DNA of 64,000 nt from Mesonia aestuariivivens (lineage in GTDB: Bacteria > Bacteroidota > Bacteroidia > Flavobacteriales > Flavobacteriaceae), in assembly GCF_019311235.1 (NCBI RefSeq), contig NZ_JAHWDF010000014.1:1-64000 (forward strand), given 5' to 3'. The notes beneath the pieces are model-generated. The model saw only the letters and a program-made list of their open reading frames with translations, was not told the origin of the DNA and searched no databases. Below are positions 32,306 to 40,895 of the stretch, one piece after another. Position 1 is the stretch's first letter; every line of letters begins with the position of its first letter. Made by a program: the position numbers and the translations under genes.

Positions 32306-32944
32306 TTATTTTTCTATTTCTTTTTTAAATTTAGCTGAAGACAATTGTTGCGGATTACTATTAATTTCTAAAGCCGAATAGTCTAATTTCCAATTGATAG
32401 TTTCTACTAATTTTTCGATGAGATGAATGGTTTCTAAGGCTTGCGAAGAAGCTTCTTTTAACAAACCGCTGTTTGGTATTTTATCTACAATATGTTGCTT
32501 GGCTTCACGGTTAATATCGGTTAAATCTGAAGAAGTAAAAGGGTTAGCCCAGCCTTCACGTTTGTCGTAATATTTAAAATCGGTTTCTATCGTTAAGAGT
32601 TCTGGTTGTGGGAAGTTGCTTAAGAAAATAGTTTTCTTTTCAACATCAGAATTTAATTTTAATTTGGTTAAATCAAAGCCTACGTGGGCTTTCGCTTCAA
32701 TGAGGATAAGTGCTTTTTTACTCCCTAAAAACAAATTTAACCACTTATCTTTCATATTGTGGTAATGGTAAATTTCAGAAAAGTCACCTTCAACGGTAAT
32801 AAATTTACAAACTGCTCTTATTTTTTCCATCAATACGATAGATTGATGTTCTTCATTCTCTTTTCGCTTCGATTTATTAAAGAATGAATATATAAAATAT
32901 GCTACAATTGCGCCGGCAGCCAAGCCTATAAATAATAATTCCAT
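32306..32944 (-). CDS. DUF4230 protein with N-terminal membrane anchor
   Basis: A 212-residue protein with one N-terminal helix (MELLFIGLAAGAIVAYFIYS) and an extracytoplasmic domain of the DUF4230 type (VCKFITVEGDFSEIYHYHNM, LILIEAKAHVGFDLTKLKL, NREAKQHIVDKI). The family is common in Bacteroidota and Firmicutes and has no assigned function. It is the middle gene of a packed operon (2-base gaps on both sides). Confidence 0.75.
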   Translation of the reverse strand: MELLFIGLAAGAIVAYFIYSFFNKSKRKENEEHQSIVLMEKIRAVCKFITVEGDFSEIYHYHNMKDKWLNLFLGSKKALILIEAKAHVGFDLTKLKLNSDVEKKTIFLSNFPQPELLTIETDFKYYDKREGWANPFTSSDLTDINREAKQHIVDKIPNSGLLKEASSQALETIHLIEKLVETINWKLDYSALEINSNPQQLSSAKFKKEIEK

Positions 32945-32946
32945 AG

Positions 32947-33264
32947 TTAATTTCCTATTTCTCCCAAATGTGTAAATTTAAAACCTTTTTTCAATTTAAG
33001 GCCATAACCGAGAATTCTATCAAAACACGAGTGAGAAAAAAACACAATCCCTAGCATTTGAATGATTTCAGAAGTTATTAAAATTCCGAAGAAATAAATA
33101 GTAATTGCCACAAATTTATGATGTAATAGGTTGTACGTTATTGCTCCAATTTTTTCGTTTAAAACATAGCCCAGCATTCCAATATCAGGTGCAAAAAATA
33201 AAGCCACAAACCACCACCAAGAGAGTTCAAGTTGATAAAATAAAAATACGCCAAGCATTAACAT
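32947..33264 (-). CDS. DUF4260 small membrane protein
   Basis: A 105-residue protein with three hydrophobic segments and the DUF4260 signature: LFFAPDIGMLGYVLN at the centre, NLLHHK, then FFSHSCFDRILGYGLKLKKG and FTHLGEIG at the end. Starting at the first ATG (33264) gives a protein about 11 residues shorter than I expect. The frame stays open upstream and reads KTSLKLEELA after an ATA at 33295-33297, which matches the usual N-terminus of the family, so the true start may be a non-standard AUA or a recently mutated ATG. First gene of the operon with DUF4230 and MmcQ/YjbR. Confidence 0.75.
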   Translation of the reverse strand: MLMLGVFLFYQLELSWWWFVALFFAPDIGMLGYVLNEKIGAITYNLLHHKFVAITIYFFGILITSEIIQMLGIVFFSHSCFDRILGYGLKLKKGFKFTHLGEIGN

Positions 33265-33388
33265 TGCGAGTTCTTCAAGTTTCAGTGATGTTTTTATGTT
33301 AGATAATTTTTAAATAGAATACTCAAAAGAACGCTTTGATAAGATTAATATGACAATTCTTTAAAAAGTTTAGACTTCAACTTCAATT

Positions 33389-34135
33389 TTAGAGTATTTT
33401 ATAAAGCACGGGTTTACTAGGTGTAGCATCATTTTTTATTGAAGCAATTTGTAAATTAATTAAATAATTACCGTCTTCAATTTTATTAGAAACGTAAATA
33501 AGTTCAGTAATGGTGGCATTTAGACGTGTGTTTTCAGGATAATTCCAAAAGGCACGATGGGCTAACAACTCTCCGTTATCTTTCTCTTTATCTACCGAGG
33601 GTAAATCTATTAAAAGATGATTTATTCCACATTCTCGAATGTAAATAGCAGCTTCTTCTAATAAGTAAGGCCAATTGGTGTGGCTGTATTTTTGGTGTCT
33701 TTTCGCTTTGGTGTTAGGTAGGGTTCTAATCACTAAAGCCTCGGCTTCATTTTTGGTTAAATAATGTTGTAATTGTTTTTTAGAAATGGCAAAGTCTTTT
33801 TTATAGTTTTCGGGTACTAAAGAAATGACTTTAGCTTTAAAGAAAAATTGTTTTAAGGCTTTATTTACGCTATAAAATTTTTCAGAAATATGTCCTACAG
33901 ATTCGGTGTGGGTTCCGTGAGCGTGAGGGTTAAATTGAATATTATTAAAGTTTACAGAAGCACCTTCTGAGACTTTGGCGATCCATTTTCCATCTTTTAC
34001 CGGTTGTATAGCGGGCTGATCTACATACCAAGCAGTAGGATTATTTTCATCTCCGCTTAGTGTGATAGAAATATCTAGCGGTTGAGATAAATCTACGGTA
34101 ATCTCATCTTTTTCGAGCTGAATTTTAGCAATCAT
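33389..34135 (-). CDS. Cyclase-family (kynurenine formamidase-like) metallohydrolase
   Basis: A 248-residue protein of the cyclase/KynB superfamily. The metal-binding signature HxGTHxD/E appears as HAHGTHTESVGH, with the Glu instead of Asp found in some members. LLIDLPSVDKEKDNGELLAH carries the second metal-site stretch, and NATITELIYVSNKIEDGNYL the C-terminal strands. Known members hydrolyse N-formylkynurenine or isatin. No tryptophan-degradation genes are near, so the substrate is open. It stands alone, upstream of the DUF4260 operon. Confidence 0.78.
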   Translation of the reverse strand: MIAKIQLEKDEITVDLSQPLDISITLSGDENNPTAWYVDQPAIQPVKDGKWIAKVSEGASVNFNNIQFNPHAHGTHTESVGHISEKFYSVNKALKQFFFKAKVISLVPENYKKDFAISKKQLQHYLTKNEAEALVIRTLPNTKAKRHQKYSHTNWPYLLEEAAIYIRECGINHLLIDLPSVDKEKDNGELLAHRAFWNYPENTRLNATITELIYVSNKIEDGNYLINLQIASIKNDATPSKPVLYKIL

Positions 34136-34201
34136 AAGCGTAATTTGGTTTAGCTCTAATGTAAATAATTCAAACTAAAACAATCTGAAACTTGGGTTGT
34201 T

Positions 34202-34387
34202 TTAGTGTAAAGAAGTTTTAATCAGAAAGAGAATACCTATAAAGGCTAAAAACCCTATTAAAATTAAAAAACTCCATTTATAATATTTTTTGTGAAGTTT
34301 GGCATCTTTGCGATAACTAATCACCATGATGATGGTAAAAGCAATCACAAAAAAAACAGCGAACATCCATTGGCCTTCGGTAAACAT
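34202..34387 (-). CDS. Small two-helix membrane protein (61 aa)
   Basis: Sixty-one residues with two strong transmembrane segments (WMFAVFFVIAFTIIMVISY and SFLILIGFLAFIGILFLI) joined by a basic loop (RKDAKLHKKYYK), so both ends face out of the cytoplasm. I remember similar short proteins in other flavobacteria, without a function. It is divergent from the NTP pyrophosphohydrolase gene, whose ATG lies 34 bases from its own, so both promoters must be packed into or overlap the coding ends. Confidence 0.65.
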   Translation of the reverse strand: MFTEGQWMFAVFFVIAFTIIMVISYRKDAKLHKKYYKWSFLILIGFLAFIGILFLIKTSLH

Positions 34388-34421
34388 TTTTTCTATTTTT
34401 AGACAAAATTAATCTATTATT

Positions 34422-34808
34422 ATGAAGAAACGTATTGACGCTGTAAAAGAATTTCATACCGCTTTTGGTTTAGGCTATCAAGAAGAGTTAACCGCTAGTT
34501 TGGGAAAGGCCAAAAATTTACTTCGCTTTAATTTAATGAAAGAAGAAAACGAAGAATATTTAGAAGCTGCGAATAATGAAGACCTAGTAGAAGTTGCCGA
34601 TGCCCTTGGCGATATGCTTTACATACTTTGCGGTACGATTATAGAGCATGGTATGCAGCATAAAATAGAAGAGGTTTTTGAAGAAATACAGCGCAGCAAT
34701 ATGAGCAAACTAGGCGCCGATGGAAAACCTATTTATCGAGAAGACGGTAAAGTTTTAAAAGGGCCAAATTACTTTAAACCCAATATTAAAGAGATATTAG
34801 AAAAGTAA
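34422..34808 (+). CDS. All-alpha NTP pyrophosphohydrolase (HisE/MazG-like)
   Basis: A 128-residue protein of the PRA-PH/MazG-like all-alpha NTP pyrophosphatase group. The metal-binding acidic motifs are LMKEENEEYLEAA (ExxE) and EVADALGDMLYILCGT (ExxD), followed by the C-terminal SNMSKLGADGKPIYREDGKV and GPNYFKPNI block seen in this subgroup. It probably removes non-canonical nucleotides. It is not next to any histidine gene, so it is not HisE. Confidence 0.82.
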   Translation: MKKRIDAVKEFHTAFGLGYQEELTASLGKAKNLLRFNLMKEENEEYLEAANNEDLVEVADALGDMLYILCGTIIEHGMQHKIEEVFEEIQRSNMSKLGADGKPIYREDGKVLKGPNYFKPNIKEILEK

Positions 34809-34812
34809 AATA

Positions 34813-34985
34813 AGGTGTTGCCTACGGCCGGGCTATCTGTTGCAAGTCCGCAGTAAAAACTTCAAAAAACTAAGCGTCTAAAAAGCTTCTTAGGTCGCTC
34901 TTTAGACGCTTGTTTTTTGATAAGTTTATTTCTTTACGGGCTTTCCACGACTATCCCTAACACAGATGTAGAGGGCTATAGCTTT
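34813..34985. repeat. Extragenic element with cgggctatc ... actatcccta
   Basis: This gap holds gcctacggccgggctatctg, ttgcaagtccgcagtaaaaa, a long hairpin, and cgggctttccacgactatcc, then ctaacacag. I recall this frame (gccg..cgggctatccgt, aagtcc, actatccctaacac) as a dispersed element in Flavobacteriaceae. Only one full copy is in the window; part of its motif matches the reverse complement of 5581-5672. It is non-coding. Confidence 0.5.
34872..34918 (+). terminator. Hairpin with T-run inside the extragenic element
   Basis: Perfect 11-base arms aagcgtctaaa (34872-34882) and tttagacgctt (34901-34911), an 18-base loop, then gttttttg. It can end transcription of the NTP pyrophosphohydrolase gene. 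Confidence 0.55.
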
Positions 34986-35008
34986 AACTTTAAAAATACC
35001 TGTTTAGA

Positions 35009-36910
35009 TTACCTGTATTCTAGAATATGAGGTTCGCGGTATTCATATTCATCTAACCTAAATAAGTTATCAAAATTACCATCGAAGCGCATGATATTTT
35101 CTCCTCTTCCGGGAACTTTCGGGAAAAATGAAAAAGAGAGCTTTATACTTTCAAAAACAAAATAATCATTACTAATTAAAAAGCCGAAACCAAATCTCGT
35201 ATACAAATCATTTTTAAAAAATGGTTGAGGTGCTTCACCAATAAAACCTAAATCAAACCCAATAAACGGACTCATACGAAAACCCCACCAACTAAAGGGA
35301 ACATAAGATTGAGTCTGAAAGTTAAAGACAAACTTTCGGGTCCCAAAAACTTCATTGCTATTAAAACCATCTATACCATAATAGCCGCCTAAATTTAAAC
35401 GATCTTTAATAATATCTTTTCGATTAATCCCAACGGTCATATTTGTTTTTACAAATTGACGCATATACCAATTGCCAAAATGAAATATAGGAGTAAAATA
35501 GGTGCCTTGGGCTTTAAATAATGATTGTCTAGTTTCACCATTTCTAAAATAACTTCCGTATTGTAAATTAGCAGCTAAGTAACCAAAATCTGCAAAATAA
35601 TTGGTAAGCGTGAGGTCTACTCCTAAGTAAAAATTATTTTCACCATTTTGACTTTGTACTCCAGAATTAATAAAATAACTGTGTCCCACACCAATATCTT
35701 CAATATCTCCGTTTCTAAAAATATAACGATCTCGAACATAGTTTACTTGTCGAATACCAATAGAACCCAATTTGATGTTTTGATTAGAGAAAAATGCAAC
35801 TGAATCTACTTTTTCGTCAGGTTTTTCTAAAAATTTCTGAGTAGAATAGCGTGCGGCAATAATAATGTTGGTAGGTAAATCTCCTTTTTCTGTTCTTTTT
35901 TGAAGTGGAATCGCAAGGCCTCCCCAGGTATCAAGCCCCTCTGTCTTAATAGGTTTTCTAACAATAGTATCTAAAACTTGATTATAAAAATTTTCATAGT
36001 ATTGGCGTTTATATAAACTTACTTCTCCCGCCCAACGTGTGTAGGGAGAATAAAAATTTCTATTTATTCTAGCCGTATTAAGGTAAGATTGATCTACTTC
36101 TACATCTCTAAACACTTCAGCGTTTATATAAGTGTTGTATAAGTTTTGAGCTTTATAACCTAATGTAAAACCTGTGTTTTCTTTTTGATCAAAGTCTTGT
36201 TTATAAGCGGTAGTGTATTGATGACCTAATCCAAAGAAATTATATTCTCGAAGCCTAATTTCTCCTTTGCTGGTAGAAATATCACCATCAATTCCTAAGC
36301 TCCAACTGTCTAAAACATAAATATGTAAATCTATAGAGTCTGAAGATTTTGTAATTTCTTCGGGCCTAATAAGGGCTCTTCTTATAAATTTTCGACTTCT
36401 TAATAAACGCTCAGATTCTAAAACTAATAAAGAGTCTAAGGGTTTGTTTTTTTCTAATAAAATTAAACCTCGTACTGTAAAAGGTTTAGTTTTGGCGTGT
36501 AGCACATTACCATAATTATCAATACGCTTCGAGGGTTTTACGGTGGTATCTTTTTCACTATACCCAAAAGGATCGTAAGTAGTGATTTTAATTTTTCTAA
36601 TTATTTTACCCTGATGGTCTGAAAAATCACGTTGAAGTAAATCTTCAATTTTTTTATTTGATTTTTTTTTATTGGAAGGGTTTACCGGTTCAAACATTAA
36701 ACCGTGTAAAAGCTTAGTAAACTTACTACCTTTAGATTTGTTTTGTAATTTTTTATAAAAGGCTTCACTTCTTGCGAGTTGAATAGAGTCTCGCTTACCA
36801 ATGGTAGACAATGTATCCTTTTTTTGCGCAAAAAGGGGCAGACAGACAAAGCAATATAAAAGAAACACGTACCTCAATTCGAAACCATCATTTGTGTAAG
36901 AAACAAACAT
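35009..36910 (-). CDS. BamA/TamA-like outer-membrane beta-barrel protein
   Basis: A 633-residue protein with a signal-like segment (LRYVFLLYCFVCLPLFAQ). The start is uncertain: the ATG at 36910 puts 12 residues before it, and a TTG right at LRYV would give a standard signal peptide. It then has a basic linker (KKKSNKKIEDLLQRD), a region with the POTRA-like strand pattern (PFTVRGLILLEKNKPLDSLL, SERLLRSRKFIRRALI) and from about residue 210 a barrel of alternating aromatic strands (SLGIDGDISTSKGEIRLREY to the end, finishing in hydrophobic FESIKLSFSFFP and a tail). This is an Omp85-like layout with a single short POTRA. The exact role (protein or lipid insertion) cannot be read. Single-gene unit. 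Confidence 0.65.
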   Translation of the reverse strand: MFVSYTNDGFELRYVFLLYCFVCLPLFAQKKDTLSTIGKRDSIQLARSEAFYKKLQNKSKGSKFTKLLHGLMFEPVNPSNKKKSNKKIEDLLQRDFSDHQGKIIRKIKITTYDPFGYSEKDTTVKPSKRIDNYGNVLHAKTKPFTVRGLILLEKNKPLDSLLVLESERLLRSRKFIRRALIRPEEITKSSDSIDLHIYVLDSWSLGIDGDISTSKGEIRLREYNFFGLGHQYTTAYKQDFDQKENTGFTLGYKAQNLYNTYINAEVFRDVEVDQSYLNTARINRNFYSPYTRWAGEVSLYKRQYYENFYNQVLDTIVRKPIKTEGLDTWGGLAIPLQKRTEKGDLPTNIIIAARYSTQKFLEKPDEKVDSVAFFSNQNIKLGSIGIRQVNYVRDRYIFRNGDIEDIGVGHSYFINSGVQSQNGENNFYLGVDLTLTNYFADFGYLAANLQYGSYFRNGETRQSLFKAQGTYFTPIFHFGNWYMRQFVKTNMTVGINRKDIIKDRLNLGGYYGIDGFNSNEVFGTRKFVFNFQTQSYVPFSWWGFRMSPFIGFDLGFIGEAPQPFFKNDLYTRFGFGFLISNDYFVFESIKLSFSFFPKVPGRGENIMRFDGNFDNLFRLDEYEYREPHILEYR

Positions 36911-36959
36911 AGATATTTTTTCTTAATCAAGATTAATAGTTAACGCTTAGCTACATAAA

Positions 36960-36989
36960 AAAATGCGTTACTTTTTAGTAACGCATTTT
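36960..36989 (-). terminator. Terminator of ilvE
   Basis: Thirteen-base perfect arms aaaatgcgttact and agtaacgcatttt with a TTTT loop, flanked by A/T runs. It sits 20 bases beyond the ilvE stop on the minus strand. Confidence 0.8.
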
Positions 36990-37008
36990 AATTGATAGAA
37001 GAACTGAA

Positions 37009-38076
37009 TTATTTCACTTCGTAAGTCCATCCAAATTTATCTTCAGCCAAGTTATATTGAATATCTTGAAGCATTTTTTTGAATTTAGCGCCATAAGAGT
37101 TTTCTATTTCTGGTAATTCGTAATAATTATCATTAAAGTCAAACCCTAAAAACGGAACGATAGTCGCAGCAGTTCCTGCTCCAAAAATCTCTTTTAATGC
37201 TCCATTTTTTGCAGCTTCTACAATTTCTCTAACAGCTACTCTTCTTACTTCTACATCTACACCCTCTTCTTCGGCTAGGGCAATAATACTTTTTCTAGTA
37301 ATACCATCTAAAATACGATCATTGGTTGGGGCTGTAATTAATTTATCACCCACTCTAAAGAACACATTCATCGTTCCACATTCTTCTAAATATTCGTGGG
37401 TGTTTGCGTCTGTCCAAATCACTTGATCGTAGCCTTTTTCTTTTGCTAAATTAGTAGGGTAAAACTGAGCAGCATAGTTTCCGGCAGCTTTTGCATAACC
37501 CACACCGCCATCTGCTGAACGGCTATATTTTTGAGCAATGGTAACTTTTACCGGATTAGAATAATAAGCTTTTGCTGGGCAGCAAATAATAATAAAACGG
37601 TACTCGCTAGAAGGAGAAGCCGATACTCCATTTTCTGTACCAATAACAAAGGGTCTAATGTAGAGAGAATTTCCTTTTCCCTTTTTAATCCAATCTTTAT
37701 CGAGTTCTAAAATAGTTTCTAAAGCTTCAAAAAAGTATTCTTTAGGGAAAGCAGGCATTGCTAATCGTTCTGCTGAAATATTAATTCTTTTAAAGTTATC
37801 TTCTGGTCTAAATAACCAAATTTTATCATCTTCATCTTTAAAGGCTTTCATCCCTTCAAATACCGCTTGACCGTAATGAAAAACTTTAGCAGAAGGTTCC
37901 ATAGGTATTGGCCCATAGGGTAAAACCTGTGGAGTTTGCCACTTTCCATCTTTATAGTCACAAATCATCATGTGGTCAGAACAATGCTTACCAAATGCTA
38001 AATTGTCAAAATCTACCTCATTTATCCTAGTGGCAGAAGTTTTTGTGATGTCTAAAGTGGTCCTTTGAGTTTCCAT
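37009..38076 (-). CDS. ilvE: Branched-chain amino acid aminotransferase
   Basis: A 355-residue class IV PLP aminotransferase of the larger (eukaryote-like) BCAT subgroup. It contains YGPIPMEPSAKVFHYGQAVF, the PLP-lysine stretch GGVGYAKAAGNYAAQFYPTN, EYLEECGTMNVFF and GAGTAATIVPF, which form the cofactor and substrate pockets. It catalyses the last step of Leu/Ile/Val synthesis and the first step of their breakdown. Single gene with its own terminator and a TACTTTTG -7 box 24 bases before the ATG. Confidence 0.92.
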   Translation of the reverse strand: METQRTTLDITKTSATRINEVDFDNLAFGKHCSDHMMICDYKDGKWQTPQVLPYGPIPMEPSAKVFHYGQAVFEGMKAFKDEDDKIWLFRPEDNFKRINISAERLAMPAFPKEYFFEALETILELDKDWIKKGKGNSLYIRPFVIGTENGVSASPSSEYRFIIICCPAKAYYSNPVKVTIAQKYSRSADGGVGYAKAAGNYAAQFYPTNLAKEKGYDQVIWTDANTHEYLEECGTMNVFFRVGDKLITAPTNDRILDGITRKSIIALAEEEGVDVEVRRVAVREIVEAAKNGALKEIFGAGTAATIVPFLGFDFNDNYYELPEIENSYGAKFKKMLQDIQYNLAEDKFGWTYEVK

Positions 38077-38099
38077 TATTTGTGTTTTAAAAGTTTTTA

Positions 38100-38107
38100 C
38101 AAAAGTA
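38100..38107 (-). promoter_or_regulatory. Candidate -7 box for ilvE
   Basis: On the minus strand TACTTTTG fits TAnnTTTG, 24 bases before the ilvE ATG. No clear -33 element. The same octamer lies before the yceI-like gene at 41607-41614. Confidence 0.4.
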
Positions 38108-38122
38108 TTAAATTAAAAATAC

Positions 38123-38151
38123 TTGAAGAAATTCTAATATTCTTAAATTTG
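38123..38151 (+). promoter_or_regulatory. Candidate promoter for the DUF4920 lipoprotein operon
   Basis: TTG (38123-38125), 18 bases, then TAAATTTG (38144-38151), close to the Bacteroidota TTG-N19-TAnnTTTG pattern. The first ATG is 35 bases downstream. Confidence 0.5.
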
Positions 38152-38186
38152 TATTAAATTATCATCAGTTAAAACCTATTAAAATT

Positions 38187-38720
38187 ATGAAAAAAATAAT
38201 TTTCACCCTTTCCATTTTAGCTATGCTAAGTTGTAAAGATGATTCTAGTAAAAGTTCTCAAAAAAATGCCCAAGATTCCGACGATATGTCAATTTCGACC
38301 TCTGAAGATTTTACCAGTTTTGGAGATAAAATAGATCAAAAAAATGTGTTGAGCGCTTCAGTAATGAAAGAAAAATTCCAAAATCTAAAAGTTGGAGATA
38401 CCTTAGCTGTTAAATTTGAATCTAAAGTAGATAAGGTTTGCAAGAAAAAAGGATGCTGGATGACTTTAAAATTAGACGATTCATTAACCACCTTCGTAAA
38501 ATTTAAAGATTATAGCTTTTTTGTACCCTTAAATGCAGAAAACAGAACAACTATTGTAGAAGGTAAAGCTTATGTGACAGAAACTTCTGTGCAAGAATTA
38601 CAGCATTACGCCAAAGATGCAGGTAAATCTGAAGAAGAAATTGCAGCCATTACCGCGCCAGAACAAGAATATGCAATCATGGCAACTGGAGTGTTAATGC
38701 AAACTCCAAAGGCAAATTAA
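38187..38720 (+). CDS. DUF4920 lipoprotein
   Basis: A 177-residue lipoprotein (signal MKKIIFTLSILAMLSC-KDD, then a Ser-rich acidic linker). The globular part FGDKIDQKNVLSASVMKEKF, VCKKKGCWMTLKL, FVKFKDYSFFVPLNAENRTT and EGKAYVTETSVQELQHYAKD is the DUF4920 domain, which has an OB-like fold. The CKKKGCW pair of cysteines is conserved in the family and could bind metal or form a disulphide. The next gene overlaps its stop by one base (TAATG). Function unknown. Confidence 0.78.
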   Translation: MKKIIFTLSILAMLSCKDDSSKSSQKNAQDSDDMSISTSEDFTSFGDKIDQKNVLSASVMKEKFQNLKVGDTLAVKFESKVDKVCKKKGCWMTLKLDDSLTTFVKFKDYSFFVPLNAENRTTIVEGKAYVTETSVQELQHYAKDAGKSEEEIAAITAPEQEYAIMATGVLMQTPKAN

Positions 38721-39163
38721 TGAGACCTTATCTTTTATATAGTTTTGCGGCTTTACTTTTTATAAGTTGCAATCAAACTAAGAAAGAAAAAATAACGTTA
38801 AAGGATAGTGAAAATATAACTACGCCATTTCAGCTTTATCAAATGTCTGAAATGGCTTCTTTTATGGAAGAGATGTACAATGCTCATCAACTCTTAAAGC
38901 GTGAAATTTTAAAAGGCGAAACCCCAGATAGTTTGAGCTATAATTTACTAAAACTTCATACCGCAAAGATGACCGATAGTGCTGCTTATGATGCACAATA
39001 TAAAATGATGGCTGATTTATTTATTGAGTATGAAGAAAAAATAATAGCTGAGCCAGAGCAGGTAAAGCAAAATTATAATCAGGCGATTAACATGTGTATT
39101 TCTTGTCATCAACTAAAATGTACCGGACCTATACTTCGAATTAAAAAATTACTTATTCCTTAA
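38720..39163 (+). CDS. Lipoprotein with a single c-type haem motif (CISCH)
   Basis: A 147-residue protein with a lipoprotein signal (YSFAALLFISC-NQT). The body is helical (QLYQMSEMASFMEEMYNAHQ, LLKLHTAKMTDSAAYDAQ), and the last 25 residues hold MCISCHQLKCTGP, a CxxCH haem-attachment site placed at the C-terminus as in cytochrome c' and similar four-helix cytochromes. A distal Met (KMMAD or EMASFMEEM) could be an axial ligand. It may be a small periplasmic electron carrier or gas sensor. Translationally coupled to the DUF4920 gene. Confidence 0.7.
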   Translation: MRPYLLYSFAALLFISCNQTKKEKITLKDSENITTPFQLYQMSEMASFMEEMYNAHQLLKREILKGETPDSLSYNLLKLHTAKMTDSAAYDAQYKMMADLFIEYEEKIIAEPEQVKQNYNQAINMCISCHQLKCTGPILRIKKLLIP

Positions 39164-39165
39164 TA

Positions 39166-39840
39166 TTGAAAAGAGAAATTATAACTACAGACGATGGCTC
39201 TACAACCATTCACTTACCCGAATGGAATGAACAATATCATTCTAAACATGGAGCTATGCAAGAAGCCTATCATGTGTTTATAAAAACGGGACTTTCATAT
39301 TTAATAGAGAAAGAGAAATATCCTGCTATACATATTTTAGAAATTGGTTTTGGTACTGGTTTAAATGCTTTTATTACTTTACTGGAAGCAGAAGAAAAAC
39401 AACTAAAAGTTAATTATAAAGGGATAGAGGCTTACCCTGTAAAGAAAGAAGAACTTGAGAAGTTAAATTACGCGGCTCAATTTAAAGAAGAAAAAGCAGC
39501 TGAGTATTTTGCTAAAATTCATCAAGTCGCTTGGGAAAATTCAGAGCAAATAAGCACTTATTTTAACTTAACTAAAGAAGAGAAATTTTTTAAAGATTTA
39601 GATGAAAAAGAAAGTATTCATTTAATTTATTTTGATGCTTTTGGAGCTAGAGTTCAGCCTGAATTATGGGAGCAACCAATTTTTGAGCTGATGTATAAAG
39701 CTTTGAAAAAAGATGGAGTTTTAGTTACTTATTCTGCTAAAGGAAGCGCAAGAAGAGCAATGCAAGCTTGTGGTTTTTTAGTAGAAAGATTACCTGGACC
39801 CCCAGGAAAAAGAGAAATGTTAAGAGCAACAAAAACTTAA
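39166..39840 (+). CDS. mnmD: tRNA 5-methylaminomethyl-2-thiouridine methyltransferase domain protein (MnmD)
   Basis: A 224-residue SAM-dependent methyltransferase equal to the N-terminal half of MnmC. Motifs: HILEIGFGTGLNAFIT (SAM loop), IHLIYFDAFGARVQPELW (catalytic/substrate loop of MnmD) and VTYSAKGSARRAMQACGF plus GPPGKREMLRAT at the C-terminus. It completes mnm5(s2)U34 in tRNA. The oxidase half (FAD domain) of MnmC is absent, as in other MnmD-only bacteria. The start is a TTG at 39166, two bases after the stop of the haem lipoprotein; no better ATG exists before the conserved EWNEQYHSKHGA. Confidence 0.88.
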   Translation: MKREIITTDDGSTTIHLPEWNEQYHSKHGAMQEAYHVFIKTGLSYLIEKEKYPAIHILEIGFGTGLNAFITLLEAEEKQLKVNYKGIEAYPVKKEELEKLNYAAQFKEEKAAEYFAKIHQVAWENSEQISTYFNLTKEEKFFKDLDEKESIHLIYFDAFGARVQPELWEQPIFELMYKALKKDGVLVTYSAKGSARRAMQACGFLVERLPGPPGKREMLRATKT

Positions 39841-39935
39841 AAATCACATCAATTAAAATTAATAATTTGGGCTGTTAATTCTGTACTAATTACAGATGCA
39901 GGTTCTTATATTATTTATACCTTCAAAATAAAAAA

Positions 39936-40841
39936 ATGAAAGTTCTAATAACAGGGGCAACCGGTCTAGTTGGTTCTGAGATTGTCAAGCTTTGCCACAA
40001 AGAAAAGATTGCTGTAAATTACTTAACGACTTCAAAAGATAAAATAGAGAATCAATCTAACTATCAAGGTTTTTATTGGAATCCTAACAAGGGAGAGATA
40101 GATGAAAGCTGTCTAGAGGGAGTTACAAAAATTATTAATCTTGTAGGGGCAAGTGTTTCTAAACCTTGGACGTCTTCTCACAAAAAAGCAATTATAGAGA
40201 GTAGGGTAAATTCTGCTAACTTACTTTTAAAAACCTTAAAAGAAAACGAAAATCAAATAACGCAAATTGTTTCTGCAAGTGCGATAGGCGTTTATCCCGA
40301 TTCTTTAACAAATTTATATCATGAAGATTATACAGGGAAAGCAGCTGATAATTTTTTAGGAGAAGTAGTTAATTTATGGGAAACAGCAGTAGATCAATTC
40401 GAGCAAGAAGGTTTAGAGGTTTGTAAAGTAAGAATAGGGTTAGTCTTATCTGATAAAGGTGGTGCTTTAGAGCCATTACAAAAAGTGATAAATAACTATA
40501 TTGGCTCGCCATTAGGTAGCGGTAAGCAATGGCAATCTTGGATTCATATAGAAGATTTAGCAAGGATATTTATTTTTGCAATTCAAAAAAACATAGATGG
40601 GATAATTAATGGGGTAGCTCCTAATCCCGTAACCAATAAACGATTAACCTATATTATAGCGAAGAAGCTTCATAAGCCTATAATAATGCCAAAAGTGCCT
40701 AAATTAGTTTTAAACACGGTTCTAGGCGAACGTTCTGCTTTAGTATTATCGAGTCAATTGGTGAGTAATTCTAAATTAGATGCCTTAGGCTTTATTTATT
40801 ATTACAGTTATGTAGGTCCTGCACTTGAAGATTTATTGTAA
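39936..40841 (+). CDS. TIGR01777 family epimerase (YfcH-like)
   Basis: A 301-residue extended short-chain dehydrogenase. The N-terminal ITGATGLVGSEIVKLC binds NAD(P), the conserved VGASVSKPWTSSHKKAIIES is the TIGR01777 hallmark, SASAIGVYPD is the active-site stretch, and the C-terminal domain ends with the family's HKPIIMPKVPKLVLNTVLGE. The family is widespread, often near cell-division or light-stress genes, and has no firm function. It ends at a strong terminator. Confidence 0.87.
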   Translation: MKVLITGATGLVGSEIVKLCHKEKIAVNYLTTSKDKIENQSNYQGFYWNPNKGEIDESCLEGVTKIINLVGASVSKPWTSSHKKAIIESRVNSANLLLKTLKENENQITQIVSASAIGVYPDSLTNLYHEDYTGKAADNFLGEVVNLWETAVDQFEQEGLEVCKVRIGLVLSDKGGALEPLQKVINNYIGSPLGSGKQWQSWIHIEDLARIFIFAIQKNIDGIINGVAPNPVTNKRLTYIIAKKLHKPIIMPKVPKLVLNTVLGERSALVLSSQLVSNSKLDALGFIYYYSYVGPALEDLL

Positions 40842-40843
40842 AA

Positions 40844-40874
40844 AAAATCCCTCTAAATTTCTTAGAGGGATTTT
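40844..40874. terminator. Bidirectional terminator
   Basis: Perfect 13-base arms aaaatccctctaa and ttagagggatttt with loop atttc, between two convergent genes (stops at 40841 and 40896). Confidence 0.85.
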
Positions 40875-40895
40875 AATTGTATGCTTACAATTAAT

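Noticed and set aside
34422-34808. Histidine biosynthesis gene hisE
   Set aside because: It has the all-alpha NTP pyrophosphatase pattern, but the C-terminal block and lack of his neighbours point to a different MazG-like subgroup.
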